Origin: Ptiloglossa arizonensis
Taxonomy: Eukaryota; Arthropoda; Insecta; Hymenoptera; Colletidae
Direction of reading: 5' to 3'
DNA length: 64,000 bases
Assembly (NCBI RefSeq): GCF_051014685.1
Contig: NW_027478463.1
Coordinates: forward strand, 744,001 to 808,000
Made by a program: the position numbers and the translations under genes. Below are positions 22,786-37,312 of the stretch, piece by piece; positions within the stretch are counted from its first letter, which is position 1; the number at the start of each line of letters is the position of its first letter. The notes beneath the pieces are model-generated. The model had not been told where the DNA came from and made no database searches. It was given only the letters and a program-made list of their open reading frames with translations.

Positions 22786-25700
22786 TAAGGACTGGTTGAG
22801 AGACCATCACAATTTTAGCAAGTCTGATACTCGAAACCAATAACTACTATGGCCTAGGGGAAGAATACACATACCTTTGTAATCGGGCGAGTTTCTACTT
22901 TCAGATGCAACAGGAATTTCTCGAGTTCGTCAATCCGTTCGCGAGATATGGGAGTTTGAAGTTAAGGAATGGTTGAGAAACCATCAAAATTTTCGCAATT
23001 CTGATGCTAGAAGCGAATAACTGGAATGACCTGGGGGAAAAGTACACACACCATTGTAATCGGTCGACTTTCTACTTTCAGATGCAACAGGAAATAATCG
23101 AGTTCGTCAATCCGTTCGCGAGATATGGGAGTTTGAAGTTAAGGAATGCTTGAGAAACCATCAAAATTTTCGCAAGTCTGCTACTCGAAACCGATAACTA
23201 CTATGGCCTATGGCAAAAATACACATACCGCTATAATCGGGCGAGTTTCTGCTTTCAGATGCAATAGGAAATTCTCGAGTTCGTGAATCCGTTCGCGAGA
23301 TATGGGAGTTTGAAGTTAAGGAATGGTTGAGAAACCACAAAAATTTTCGCAAGTGTGATACTTGAAACCAATAACTGGAATGGCCTAGGGGAAAAGTACA
23401 CACACCATTGTAATGGGGCGAGTTTCTACTTTCAGATGCAACAGGAATTTCTCGAGTATGTCAATCCGTTCGCGAGATATGGGAGTTTGAAGATAAGGAA
23501 TGGTTGAGAAGCCATCAAAATTTTCGCAATTCTGATGCTAGAAACGAATAACTGGAATGATCTAGGGGAAAAGTACACACACCATTGTAATCGGTCGAGT
23601 TTCTACTTTCAGATGCAACAGGAAATAATCGAGTTCTTCAATCCGTTCGCGAGATATGGGAGTTTGAAGTTAAGGAATGCTTGAGAATCCATCAAAATTT
23701 TCGCAAGTCTGATACTCGAAACCAATAACTGGAATGGCCTAGGGGAAAAGTACACACACCATTGTAATGGGGCGAGTTTCTACTTTCAGATGCAACAGGA
23801 ATTCCTCGAGTTCGTCAATACGTTCGCGAGATATGGGAGTTTGAAAATAGGGAATGGTTGAGAGACCATCACAATTTTCGCAAGTCTGATACTCGAAACC
23901 AATAACTACTATGGCCTAGGGGAAAAATACACATATCTTTGTAATCGGGCGAGTTTCTACTTTCAGATGCAAAAGCAATTTCTCGAGTTCGTCAATCCGT
24001 TCGCAAGATATGGGTGTTGGAAGTTAAGGAATGGTTTAGAAACCATCAAAATTTTCGCAATTCTGATGCTAGAAACGAATAACTGGAATGACCTGGGGGA
24101 AAAGTATACACACCACTGTAATCGGTCGACTTTCTACTTTCAGATGCAACAGGAAATAATCGAGTTCATCATTCCGTTCGCGAGATATGGGTGTTTGAAG
24201 GTAAGGAATGATTGAGAAACCATCAAAATTTTCGCAAGTCTGATACTCGAAACCAATAACTACTATGGCCTAGGGCAAAAATACACATGCCGTTGTAATC
24301 GGGAGAGTTTCTTCTTCCTGATGCAACCGGAATTTCTCGTGTTCGTCAATCCGTTCGCGAGATATGGGAGCTTGAAGTTAAGGAATTGTTGAGAAACCAT
24401 CACAATGTTCGCAAGTCTGATACTCGAAACCAATAACTACTATGGCCTATGGCAAAAATACACATACCGCTATAATCGGGCGAGTTTCTGCTTTCAGATG
24501 CAATAGGAAATTCTCGAGTTCGTCAATCCGTTCGCGAGATATGGGAGTTTGAAGTTAAAGAATGGTTGAGAAACAATCACAATTTTCGCAAGTGTGATAC
24601 TCGAAACCAATAACTGGAATGGCCTAGGGGAAAAGTACACACACCATTGTAATGGGGCGAGTTTCTACTTTCAGATGCAACAGGAATTTCTCGAGTTCGT
24701 CAATCCGTTCGCGAGATATGGGAGTTTGGAGATAAGAGATGGTTGATAATCCATCAAAATTTTCGCAATTCTGATGCTAGAAACGAATAACTGGAATGAC
24801 CTGGGGGAAAAGTACACACACCATTGTAATCGGTCGAGTTTCTACTTTCAGATGCAACAGGAAATACTCGAGTTCGTCAATCCGTTCGCGAGATATGGGA
24901 CCTTGCAGTTAAGGAATGCTTGAGAAACCATCAAAATTTTCGCAAGTCTGATACTCGAAACCAATAACTGGAATGGCCTAGGGGAAAAGTACACACACCA
25001 ATGTAATGGGGCGAGCTTCTACTTTCAGATGCAACAGGAATTCCTCGAGTTCGTCAATCCGTTCGCGAGATATGGGAGTTTGAAGATAAGGAATGGTTGA
25101 GAGACCATCACAATTTTCGCAAGTCTGATACTCGAAACCAATAACTACTATGGCCTAGGGGAAAAATACACATACTTTCGTAATCGGGCGAGTTTCTACT
25201 TTCAGATGCAACAGGAGTTTCTCGAGTTCGTCAATCCGTTCGCAAGATATGGGAGCAAGAAGTTAAGAAATGGTTGAGAAACCGTCAAAATTTTCGCAAT
25301 TCTGATGCTAGAAACGAATAACTGGAATGACCTGGGGGAAAAGTACACACACCATTGTTATCGGTCGACTTTCTACCTTCAGATGCAACAGGAAATAATC
25401 GAGTCGTCAATCCGATCGTGAGATATGGGAGTTTGAAGTTAAGGAATGCTTGAGAAACCATCAAAATTTTCGCAAGTCTGATACTCGAAACCAATAACTG
25501 GAATGACCTAGGGGAAAAGTACACACACCACTGTAATGGGGCGATTTTCTACTTTCAGATGCAACAGGAATTCCTCGAGTTCGTCAATCCGTTCGCGAGG
25601 TATGGGAGTTTGAAGATAAAGAATGGTTGAGAAACCATCACAATTTTCGCAAGTCTGATATTCGAAACCAATAACTACTATGGCCTAGGGGAAAAATACA

Positions 25701-28104
25701 CATACCTTTGTAATCGGGCGAGTTTCTACTTTCAGATGCAACAGGAATTTCTCGAGCTCGTCAACCCGTTCGCGAGATATGGGAGTTTGAAATTAAGGAA
25801 CGGTTGAGAAACATCACAATTTTCGCAAGTCTGATACTCGAAACCAATAACTACAATGGCCTAGGGCAAAAATACACATACCGTTGTAATCGGACGAGTT
25901 TCTACTTTCAGATGCAACAGGAAATAATCCAATTCGTCAATCCGTTCGCGAGATATGGGATTTTGAAGTTAAGGAATGGTTGAGAAACCATCAAAATTTT
26001 CGCAATTCTGAAGGTGGAAACGAATAACTGGAATGACCTAGGGAAAAAGTACACACACCATTCTAATCGGACGACTTTCTACTTTCAGATGCAACAGGAA
26101 ATAATCCAATTCGTCAATCCGTTCGCGAGATATGGGAGTTTGAAGTTAAGGAATAATTGAGGAACCATCAAAATTTTCGCAAGTCTGATACCCGAAAGCA
26201 ATAACTACTATGGCCTAGGGCCAAAATACACATACCTTTGTAATTGGGCGAGTTTCTACTTTCAAATGCAACAGGAATTTTTCGAGTATGTCAATCCGTT
26301 CGCGAGATATGGGAGTTTGAAGTTAAGGAACGGGTGAGAGACCATCACAATTTTCGCAAGTCTGATACTCGAAACCTATAACTACTATGGCCTAGGGGAA
26401 AAATACACATACCTTTGTAATCGGGCGAGTTTCTACTTTCAGATGCAACAGGAGTTTCTCGAGTTCGTCAATCCGGTCGCGAGGTATGGGAGATTGAAGT
26501 TAAGGAATGGTTGAGAAACCATCAAAATTTTCGCAATTCTGATGCTAGAAACGAATAACTGGAATGACCTGGGGGAAAAGTACACAGACCATTGTAATCG
26601 GTCGAGTTTCTACTTTCAGATGCAACAGGAAATAATCGAGTCCGTCAATCCGTTCCCGAGATATGGGAGTTAGAAGTTAAGGAATGCTTGAGAAACCATC
26701 AAAATTTTCGCAAGTCTGATACCCGAAACCAATAACTACTATGGCCTAGGGCAAAAATACACATGCCGTTGTAAGCGGGAGAGTTTCTTCTTCCAGATGC
26801 AACCGGAATTTCTCATGTTCGTCAATCCGTTTGCGAGATATGGGAGATTGAAGTTAAGGAATTGTTGAGAAACCATCACAATGTTCGCAATTCTGATAAT
26901 CGAAACCAATAACTACTATGGCCTAGGGCAAAAATACACACACCATTGTAATGGGGCGAGTTTCTACTTTCAGATGCAACAGGAATTTCTCGAGTTCGTC
27001 AATCCGTTCGCGAGATATGGGAGATTGAACTTAAGGAATGCTTGGGAAACCATCAAAATTATCGCAAGTCTGTTACTCGAAACCAATAACTACTATGGCC
27101 TACGGGAAAAATACACACACCTTTGTAATCGCGCGAGTTTCTACTTTAAGATGCAACAGGAATTTCTCGAGTTCGTCAATCCGTTCGCGAGATATGGGAG
27201 TTTGAAGTTAAGGAATTGTTGAGAAACCATCAAAATTTTCGCAATTCTGATGCTAGAAACGAATAACTGGAATGACCTGGGGGAAAAGTACACAGACCAT
27301 TGTAATCGGTCGAGTTTCTACTTTCAGATGCAACAGGAAATAATCGAGTTCGCCAATCCGTTCGCGAGATATGGGAGTTTGCAATTAAGGAATGCTTGAG
27401 AAACCATCAAAATTTTCGCAAGTCTGATACTCGAAACCAATAACTGGAATGGCCAAGGGGAAAAGTACACACACCACTGTAATGGGGCGAGTTTCTACTT
27501 TCAGATGCAACAGGAATTCCTCGAGTTCGTCAATCCGTTCGCGAGATATGGGAGTTTGAAGATAAGGAATGGTTGAGAGACCATCACAATTTCCGCAAGT
27601 CTGATATTCGAAACCAATAACTACAATGGCCTAGGGGAAAAATACACATACCTTTGTAATGGGGCGAGTTTCTACTTTCAGATGCAACAGGAATTCCTCG
27701 AGTTCGTCAATCGGTTCGCGAAATATGGGAGTTTGGAGTTAAGGAATGGTTGAGAAACCATAAAAATTGTCGCAAGTCTGATACTCGAAACCAATGACTA
27801 TTATGGCCAAGGGCAAAAATACACATAGCTTTGTAATCGCGCGAGTTTCTACTTTCAGATGCAACAGGAATTTCTCGAGTTCGTCAATCCGTTCGCGAGA
27901 TATGGGAGTTTGAAGTTAAGGAATGGTTGAGAAACCATCAAAATTTTCGCATTTCTGATGCTAGAAACGAATAACAGGAATGACCTAGGGGAAAAGTACA
28001 CACACCATTCTAATCGGTCGCGTTTCTACTTTCAGATGCAACAGGAAATAATCGAGTCCGTCAATCCGTTCCCGAGATATGGGAGTTAGAAGTTAAGGAA
28101 TGCT
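22786..28104. repeat. Mixed monomers with recurrent B-C-A trimer order
   Basis: About 30 monomers of three main types. A has CTACTATGGCCTAGG with CACATACC. B has GATGCTAGAAACGAATAAC with ACCTGGGGGAAAAG. C has CTGGAATGGCCTAGGGG with ATTGTAATGGGGCGAG. Between about 24770 and 25700 the order runs B, C, A, B, C, A, and parts of the flanks follow it loosely. A type A monomer following a C monomer often carries linked changes GAAGATAAGG and GAGAGACCATCACAA. A segment at about 26940-27230 recurs at 28530-28820 (1593 bp, 9 monomers). No non-satellite DNA is present. Confidence 0.7.
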
Positions 28105-29545
28105 TGAGAAACCATCAAAATTTTCGCAAGTCTGATACCCGAAACCACTAACTACTATGGCCTAGGGCAAAAATACACATGCCTTTGTAATCGGGAGAGT
28201 TTCTTCTTCCAGATGCAACCGGAACTTCTCGAGTTCGTCAATCCGTTCGCGAAATATGGGAGTTTGAAGTTAAGGAATGGTTGAGAAACCGTCAAAATTT
28301 TCGCAAGTCTGATACTCGAAACCGATAACTACTATGGCCTATGGCAAAAATACACATACCGCTATAATCGGGCGAGTTTCTGCTTTCAGATGCAATAGGA
28401 AATTCTCGAGTTCGTCAATCCGTTCGCGAGATATGGGAGTTTGAAGTTAAGGAATGGTTGAGAAACCACCAAAATTTTCGCAAGTATGATACTCGAAACC
28501 AATAACTGGAATGGCCTAGGGGAAAAGTACACACACCATTGTAATGGGGCGAGTTTCTACTTTCAGATGCAACAGGAACTTCTCGAGTTCGTCAATCCGT
28601 TCGCGAGATATGGGAGATTGAACTTAAGGAATGCTTGGGAAACCATCAAAATTATCGCAAGTCTGTTACTCGAAACCAATAACTACTATGGCCTACGGGA
28701 AAAATACACACACCTTTGTAATCGCGCGAGTTTCTACTTTAAGATGCAACAGGAATTTCTCGAGTTCGTCAATCCGTTCGCGAGATATGGGAGTTTGAAG
28801 TTAAGGAATTGTTGAGAAACCATCAAAATTTTCGCAAGTCTGATACCCGAAACCAATAACTACTATGGCCTAGGGCAAAAATACACATGCCTTTGTAATC
28901 GGGAGAGTTTCTTCTTCCAGATGCAACCGGAACTTCTCGAGTTCGTCAATCCGTTCGCGAAATATGGGAGTTTGAAGTTAAGGAATGGTTGAGAAACCGT
29001 CAAAATTTTCGCAAGTCTGATACTCGAAACCGATAACTACTATGGCCTATGGCAAAAATACACATACCGCTATAATCGGGCGAGTTTCTGCTTTCAGATG
29101 CAATAGGAAATTCTCGAGTTCGTCAATCCGTTCGCGAGATATGGGAGTTTGAAGTTAAGGAATGGTTGAGAAACCACCAAAATTTTCGCAAGTATGATAC
29201 TCGAAACCAATAACTGGAATGGCCTAGGGGAAAAGTACACACACCATTGTAATGGGGCGAGTTTCTACTTTCAGATGCAACAGGAACTTCTCGAGTTCGT
29301 CAATCCGTTCGCGAGATATGGGAGATTGAACTTAAGGAATGCTTGGGAAACCATCAAAATTATCGCAAGTCTGTTACTCGAAACCAATAACTACTATGGC
29401 CTACGGGAAAAATACACACACCTTTGTAATCGCGCGAGTTTCTACTTTAAGATGCAACAGGAATTTCTCGAGTTCGTCAATCCGTTCGCGAGATATGGGA
29501 GTTTGAAGTTAAGGAATTGTTGAGAAACCATCAAAATTTTCGCAA
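28105..29545. repeat. 4-mer HOR, period 708 bp, two copies
   Basis: Copy 1 (about 28105-28812) and copy 2 (about 28813-29545) match closely. TCTGATACCC at 28131 recurs at 28839, and the landmark at 28486 recurs at 29194. Exactly four 177 bp monomers make 708 bp. Shared private variants are GAGATTGAACTTAAGG, GCTTGGGAAACC and AAAATTATCGCAAG. One difference seen is CCACTAACTAC at about 28145 against CCAATAACTAC. Confidence 0.88.
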
Positions 29546-30987
29546 TTCTGATGCTAGAAACGAATAACTGGAATGGCCTAGGGGAAAAGTACACGCCCCG
29601 TTGTAATGGGGCGAGTTTCTACTTTCAGATGCAACAGGAAATAATCGAGTTCTTCAATCCGTTCGCGAGATATGGGAGTTTGAAGTTAAGGAATGCTTGG
29701 GAAACCATCAAAATTATCGCAAGTCTGTTACTCGAAACCAATAACTACTATGGCCTAGGGGAAAAGTACACACACCGCTGTAATGGGGCGAGTTTCTACT
29801 TTCAGATGCAACAGGAATTCCTCGAGTTCGTCAATCCGTTCGCGAGATATGGGAGTTTGCAGATAAGGAATGGTTGAGAGACCATCACAATTTCCGCAAG
29901 TCTGATATTCGAAACCAATAACTACAATGGCCTAGGGGAAAAATACACATACCTTTGTAATGGGGCGAGTTTCTACTTTCAGATGCAACAGGAATTCCTC
30001 GAGTTCGTCAATCGGTTCGCGAAATATGGGAGTTTGGAGTTAAGGAATGGTTGAGAAACCATCAAAATTTTCGCATTTCTGATGCTAGAAACGAATAACT
30101 GGAATGACCTAGGGGAAAAGTACACACACCATTCTAATCGGTCGCGTTTCTACTTTCAGATGCAACAGGAAATAATCGAGTCCGTCAATCCGTTCCCGAG
30201 ATATGGGAGTTAGAAGTTAAGGAATGCTTGAGAAACCATCAAAATTTTCGCAAGTCTGATACCCGAAACCAATAACTACTATGGCCTAGGGCAAAAATAC
30301 ACATGCCGTTGTAATCGGGAGAGTTTCTTCTTCCAGATGCAACCGGAACTTCTCGTGTTCGTCAATCCGTTTGCGAGATATGGGAGATTGAAGTTAAGGA
30401 ATTGTTGAGAAACCATCAAAATGTTCGCAATTCTGATAATCGAAACCGATAACTACTATGGCCTAGGGCAAAAATACACATACCGTTGTAATCGGGAGAA
30501 TTTCTACTTCCAGATGCAACCGGAATTTCTCGAGTTCGTCAATCCGTTCGCGAAATATGGGAGTTTGAAGTTAAGGAATGGTTGAGAAACCGTCAAAATT
30601 TTCGCAAGTCTGATACTCGAAACCGATAACTACTGTGGCCTATGGCAAAAATACACATACCGCTATAATCGGGCGAGTTTCTGCTTTCAGATGCAATAGG
30701 AAATTCTCGAGTTCGTCAATCCGCTCGCGAGATATGGGAGATTGAACTTAAGGAATGCTTGGGAAACCATCAAAATTATCGCAAGTCTGTTACTCGAAAC
30801 CAATAACTACTATGGCCTAGGGGAAAAATACACACATCATTGTAATGGGGCGAGTTTCTACTTTCAGATGCAACAGGAATTCCTCGAGTTCGTCAATCGG
30901 TTCGCGAAATATGGGAGTTTGGAGTTAAGGAATGGTTGAGAAACCATAAAAATTTTCGCAAGTGTGATACTCGAAACCAATAACTGG
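29546..30987. repeat. Monomers bridging the 4-mer and the 18-mer
   Basis: About eight monomers built from the same variants as the 4-mer block (GCTTGGGAAACC, AAAATTATCGC, GCAATAGGAAATTCTCGAG) in a different order. Parts resemble 27880-28500. Nothing other than satellite is visible. Confidence 0.65.
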
Positions 30988-33900
30988 AATGGCCTAGGGG
31001 AAAAGTACACACACCATTGTAATGGGGCGAGTTTCTACTTTCAGATGCAACAGGAATTTCTCGAGTTCGTCAATCCGTTCGCGAGATATGGGAGATTGAA
31101 CTTAAGGAATGCTTGGGAAACCATCAAAATTATCGCAAGTCTGTTACTCGAAACCAATAACTACTATGGCCTAGGGGAAAAATACACACACCATTGTAAT
31201 CTGGCGAGTTTCTACTTTCAGATGCAACATGAATTTCTCGAGTGCGTCGATCCGTTCGCGAGATATGGGAGTTTGAAGTTAGGGAATGGTTGAGAAACCA
31301 TCAAAATTTTCGCAAGTCTGATTCTCGAAACCAATAACTACAATGGCCTAGGGTAAAAATACACACACCATTGTAATCTGGCAAGTTTCTACTTTCAGAT
31401 GCAACATGAATTTCTCGAGTGCGTCGATCCGTTCGCGAGATATGGGAGTTTGAAGTTAGGGAATGGTTGAGAAACCAACAAAATTTTCGCAAGTCTGATA
31501 CTCGAAACCAATAACTACTATGGCCCGGGGCAAATATACACACACCGTTGTAATCGGGCGAGTTTCTGCTTTCAGATGCAACAGGAATTTCTCGAGTTCG
31601 TCAATCCGTTCGCGAGATATGGGAGTTTGAAGTTAAGGAATGGTTGAGAAACCATCAAAATTTTCGCAAGTCTGATACTCGAAACCAATAACTACTACGG
31701 CCTAGGGCAAAAATACACATACCGTTGTAATCGGGCGAGTTTCTGCTTTCAGATGCAACAGGAATTTCTCGAGTCCGTCAATCCGTTCGCGAGATATGGG
31801 AGTTTGAAGTTAAGGAATGGTTGAGAAACCATCAAAATTTTCGCAGGTCCGATACTCGAAACCAATAACTACAATGCCCTAGGGTAAAAATACACATACC
31901 GTTGTAATCGGGCGAGTTTCTACTTTCAGATGCAACAGGAATTTCTCGAGTTCGTCAATCCGTTCGCGAGATATGGGAGTTTGAAGTTAAGGAATGGTTG
32001 AGAAACCATCAAAATTTTCGCAAGTCTGTTACTCGAAACCAATAAATGGAATGGGGGGAAAAGTACACACACCATTGGAATCGGGCGAGTTTCTACTTTC
32101 AGATGCAACAGGAATTTCTCGAGTTCGTCAATCGGTTCGCGAGATATGGGAGTTAGGAGTTAAGAGATGGTTGAGAAACCATCAAAATTATCGCAATTCT
32201 GATGCTAGAAACGAATAACTGCAATGGCCTAGGGGAAAAGTGCACACTCCATTGTAATCGGGCGAGGTTCTGCTTTAGATGCAACTTGAATTTCTCGTGT
32301 TCGTCAATCGGTTCGCGAGATATGGGAGTTTGGAGTTAAGAAATGGTTTAGAAACTTTCAAAATTTTCGCAAGTCTGATACTCGATACAAATAACTACTA
32401 TGGCCCAGGGCAAAAATACACATACCGTTGTAATGGGGCGAGTTTCTGCTTTCAGATGCAACAGGAATTTCTCGAGTTTGTCAATCCGTTCGCGAGATAT
32501 GGGAGTCTGAAGTTAAGGAATGGTTGAGAAACCATCAAAATTTTCGCTGGTCTGATACTCGAAACCAATAACTACAAAGGCCTAGTGGAAAAATACACAT
32601 TCCTTTGTAATCGGGCGAGATTCTGCTTTCAGATGCAACAGGAATTTCTCGAGTTCGTCAATCTGTTCGCGAGATATGGGAGTTTGAAGTTAAGGAATGG
32701 TTGAGAAACCATCAAAATTTTCGCAAGTCTGTTACTCGAAACCAATAAATGGAATGGGGGGAAAAGTACACACACCATTGGAATCGGGCGAGTTTCTACT
32801 TTCAGATGCAACAGGAATTTCTCGAGCTCGTCAATCCGTTCGCGAGATACGGGAGTTTGAAATTAAGGAACGGTTGAGAAACAATCACAATTTTCGCAAG
32901 TCTGATACTCGAAACCAATAACTACAATGGCCTAGGGCAAAAATACACATACCGTTGTAATCGGACGAGTTTCTACTTTCAGATGCAACAGGAAATAATC
33001 GAGTTCGTCAATCCGTTCGCGAGATATGGGAGTTTGAAGTTAAGGGATGCTTGAGAAACCATCAAAATTTTCGCAAGTCTGATACTCGAAACCAATAACT
33101 ACAAAGCCCTAGGGGAAAAATACACATACCTTTGTAATCGGGGGAGTTTCTACTTTCAGATGCAACAGGAATTTCTCGAGCACGTAAATCCGTTCGCGAG
33201 ATATGGGATTTTGAAGTTAAGGAATGGTTGAGAAACCATCAAAATTTTCGCAATTCTGATGGTGGAAACGAATAACTGGAATGACCTAGGGGAAAAGTAC
33301 ACACACCATTGTAATCGGACGACTTTCTACTTTCAGATGCAACAGGAAATAATGCAATTCGTCAATCCGTTCGCGAGATATGGGACTTTGAAGTTAATGA
33401 ATAATTGAGAAACCATCAAAATTTTCGCAAGTCTGATACCCGAAAGCAATAACTACTATGGCCTAGGGCAAAAATACACATAGCGTTGTAATCGGGCGAG
33501 TTTTTGCTTTCAGATGCAATAGGAAATTCTCGAGTTCTTCAATCCGTTCGCGAGATATGGGAGTTTGAAGTTAAGGGATGGTTGAGAAACCTTCAATATT
33601 TTCGCAAGTCTGATACTCGAAACCAATAACTACTGTGGCCTAGGGGAAAAATTCACATACCTTTGTAATTGGGCGAGTTTCTACTTTCAGATGCAACAGG
33701 AATTTCTCGAGTTCGTGAATCCGTTCGCGAGATATGGGAGATTGAAGTTAAGGAATGGTTGAGAAACCATCAAAATTTTCGCAATTCTGATGCTAGAAAC
33801 GAATAACTGGAATGACCTGGGGGAAAAGTACACAGACCATTGTAATCGGACGAGTTTCTACTTTCAGATGCAACAGGAATTCCTCGAGTTCGTCAATCCG

Positions 33901-36900
33901 TTCGCGAGATATGGGAGTTTGAAGATAAGGAATGGTTGAGAGACCATCACAATTTTCGCAAGTCTGATACTCGAAACCAATAACTACTATGGCCTATGTG
34001 AAAAATACACATACCTTTGTAATCGGGCGAGTTTCTACTTTCAGATGCAACAGGAGTTTCTGGAGTTCGTCAATCCGTTCGCGAGATATGGGAGTTTGAA
34101 GTTAAGGAATGGTTGAGAAACCATCAAAATTTTCGCAGGTCCGATACTCGAAACCAATAACTACTATGGCCTAGGGGAAAAGTACACACACCATTGTAAT
34201 GGGGCGAGTTTCTACTTTCAGATGCAACAGGAATTTCTCGAGTTCGTCAATCCGTTCGCGAGATATGGGAGATTGAACTTAAGGAATGCTTGGGAAACCA
34301 TCAAAATTATCGCAAGTCTGTTACTCGAAACCAATAACTACTATGGCCTAGGGGAAAAATACACACACCATTGTAATCTGGCGAGTTTCTACTTTCAGAT
34401 GCAACATGAATTTCTCGAGTGCGTCGATCCGTTCGCGAGATATGGGAGTTTGAAGTTAGGGAATGGTTGAGAAACCATCAAAATTTTCGCAAGTCTGATT
34501 CTCGAAACCAATAACTACAATGGCCTAGGGTAAAAATACACACACCATTGTAATCTGGCAAGTTTCTACTTTCAGATGCAACATGAATTTCTCGAGTGCG
34601 TCGATCCGTTCGCGAGATATGGGAGTTTGAAGTTAGGGAATGGTTGAGAAACCAACAAAATTTTCGCAAGTCTGATACTCGAAACCAATAACTACTATGG
34701 CCCGGGGCAAATATACACACACCGTTGTAATCGGGCGAGTTTCTGCTTTCAGATGCAACAGGAATTTCTCGAGTTCGTCAATCCGTTCGCGAGATATGGG
34801 AGTTTGAAGTTAAGGAATGGTTGAGAAACCATCAAAATTTTCGCAAGTCTGATACTCGAAACCAATAACTACTACGGCCTAGGGCAAAAATACACATACC
34901 GTTGTAATCGGGCGAGTTTCTGCTTTCAGATGCAACAGGAATTTCTCGAGTCCGTCAATCCGTTCGCGAGATATGGGAGTTTGAAGTTAAGGAATGGTTG
35001 AGAAACCATCAAAATTTTCGCAGGTCCGATACTCGAAACCAATAACTACAATGCCCTAGGGTAAAAATACACATACCGTTGTAATCGGGCGAGTTTCTAC
35101 TTTCAGATGCAACAGGAATTTCTCGAGTTCGTCAATCCGTTCGCGAGATATGGGAGTTTGAAGTTAAGGAATGGTTGAGAAACCATCAAAATTTTCGCAA
35201 GTCTGTTACTCGAAACCAATAAATGGAATGGGGGGAAAAGTACACACACCATTGGAATCGGGCGAGTTTCTACTTTCAGATGCAACAGGAATTTCTCGAG
35301 TTCGTCAATCGGTTCGCGAGATATGGGAGTTAGGAGTTAAGAGATGGTTGAGAAACCATCAAAATTATCGCAATTCTGATGCTAGAAACGAATAACTGCA
35401 ATGGCCTAGGGGAAAAGTGCACACTCCATTGTAATCGGGCGAGGTTCTGCTTTAGATGCAACTTGAATTTCTCGTGTTCGTCAATCGGTTCGCGAGATAT
35501 GGGAGTTTGGAGTTAAGAAATGGTTTAGAAACTTTCAAAATTTTCGCAAGTCTGATACTCGATACAAATAACTACTATGGCCCAGGGCAAAAATACACAT
35601 ACCGTTGTAATGGGGCGAGTTTCTGCTTTCAGATGCAACAGGAATTTCTCGAGTTTGTCAATCCGTTCGCGAGATATGGGAGTCTGAAGTTAAGGAATGG
35701 TTGAGAAACCATCAAAATTTTCGCTGGTCTGATACTCGAAACCAATAACTACAAAGGCCTAGTGGAAAAATACACATTCCTTTGTAATCGGGCGAGATTC
35801 TGCTTTCAGATGCAACAGGAATTTCTCGAGTTCGTCAATCTGTTCGCGAGATATGGGAGTTTGAAGTTAAGGAATGGTTGAGAAACCATCAAAATTTTCG
35901 CAAGTCTGTTACTCGAAACCAATAAATGGAATGGGGGGAAAAGTACACACACCATTGGAATCGGGCGAGTTTCTACTTTCAGATGCAACAGGAATTTCTC
36001 GAGCTCGTCAATCCGTTCGCGAGATACGGGAGTTTGAAATTAAGGAACGGTTGAGAAACAATCACAATTTTCGCAAGTCTGATACTCGAAACCAATAACT
36101 ACAATGGCCTAGGGCAAAAATACACATACCGTTGTAATCGGACGAGTTTCTACTTTCAGATGCAACAGGAAATAATCGAGTTCGTCAATCCGTTCGCGAG
36201 ATATGGGAGTTTGAAGTTAAGGGATGCTTGAGAAACCATCAAAATTTTCGCAAGTCTGATACTCGAAACCAATAACTACAAAGCCCTAGGGGAAAAATAC
36301 ACATACCTTTGTAATCGGGGGAGTTTCTACTTTCAGATGCAACAGGAATTTCTCGAGCACGTAAATCCGTTCGCGAGATATGGGATTTTGAAGTTAAGGA
36401 ATGGTTGAGAAACCATCAAAATTTTCGCAATTCTGATGGTGGAAACGAATAACTGGAATGACCTAGGGGAAAAGTACACACACCATTGTAATCGGACGAC
36501 TTTCTACTTTCAGATGCAACAGGAAATAATGCAATTCGTCAATCCGTTCGCGAGATATGGGACTTTGAAGTTAATGAATAATTGAGAAACCATCAAAATT
36601 TTCGCAAGTCTGATACCCGAAAGCAATAACTACTATGGCCTAGGGCAAAAATACACATAGCGTTGTAATCGGGCGAGTTTTTGCTTTCAGATGCAATAGG
36701 AAATTCTCGAGTTCTTCAATCCGTTCGCGAGATATGGGAGTTTGAAGTTAAGGGATGGTTGAGAAACCTTCAATATTTTCGCAAGTCTGATACTCGAAAC
36801 CAATAACTACTGTGGCCTAGGGGAAAAATTCACATACCTTTGTAATTGGGCGAGTTTCTACTTTCAGATGCAACAGGAATTTCTCGAGTTCGTGAATCCG

Positions 36901-37312
36901 TTCGCGAGATATGGGAGATTGAAGTTAAGGAATGGTTGAGAAACCATCAAAATTTTCGCAATTCTGATGCTAGAAACGAATAACTGGAATGACCTGGGGG
37001 AAAAGTACACAGACCATTGTAATCGGACGAGTTTCTACTTTCAGATGCAACAGGAATTCCTCGAGTTCGTCAATCCGTTCGCGAGATATGGGAGTTTGAA
37101 GATAAGGAATGGTTGAGAGACCATCACAATTTTCGCAAGTCTGATACTCGAAACCAATAACTACTATGGCCTATGTGAAAAATACACATACCTTTGTAAT
37201 CGGGCGAGTTTCTACTTTCAGATGCAACAGGAGTTTCTGGAGTTCGTCAATCCGTTCGCGAGATATGGGAGTTTGAAGTTAAGGAATGGTTGAGAAACCA
37301 TCAAAATTTTCG
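30988..37312. repeat. 18-mer HOR, period 3177 bp, two copies
   Basis: Copy 1 (about 30988-34135) and copy 2 (about 34165-37312) run in parallel for about 3.1 kb. Landmarks 31301, 31926 and 32629 recur at 34478, 35103 and 35806, all 3177 bp away. I noticed almost no difference between copies. Each copy holds two monomers with the diagnostic CCTA deletion (see 32053) and two adjacent monomers with GAGTGCGTCGATCCG. Confidence 0.92.
32053..32058 (+). other. CCTA-deletion marker monomer, first of ten copies
   Basis: The consensus GGAATGGCCTAGGGGAAAAG reads GGAATGGGGGGAAAAG here: a clean 4-base loss that removes the CCTAGG palindrome and leaves six G in a row. The same lesion starts at 32053, 32756, 35230, 35933, 38229, 38932, 41583, 42286, 44582 and 45285, in pairs 703 bp apart, and I saw it nowhere outside this block. 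The linked substitution AATAAATGG (for AATAACTGG) travels with it. It marks descent from a single founder monomer. Confidence 0.9.

Noticed and set aside
26881..27222. Longest open frame, 113 codons, plus strand
   Set aside because: It covers nearly two monomers and ends where a 177 bp unit supplies a stop. Near-copies at 28486, 29194, 29551 and 30964 are simply the same monomer variants. Nothing separates it from repeat background.
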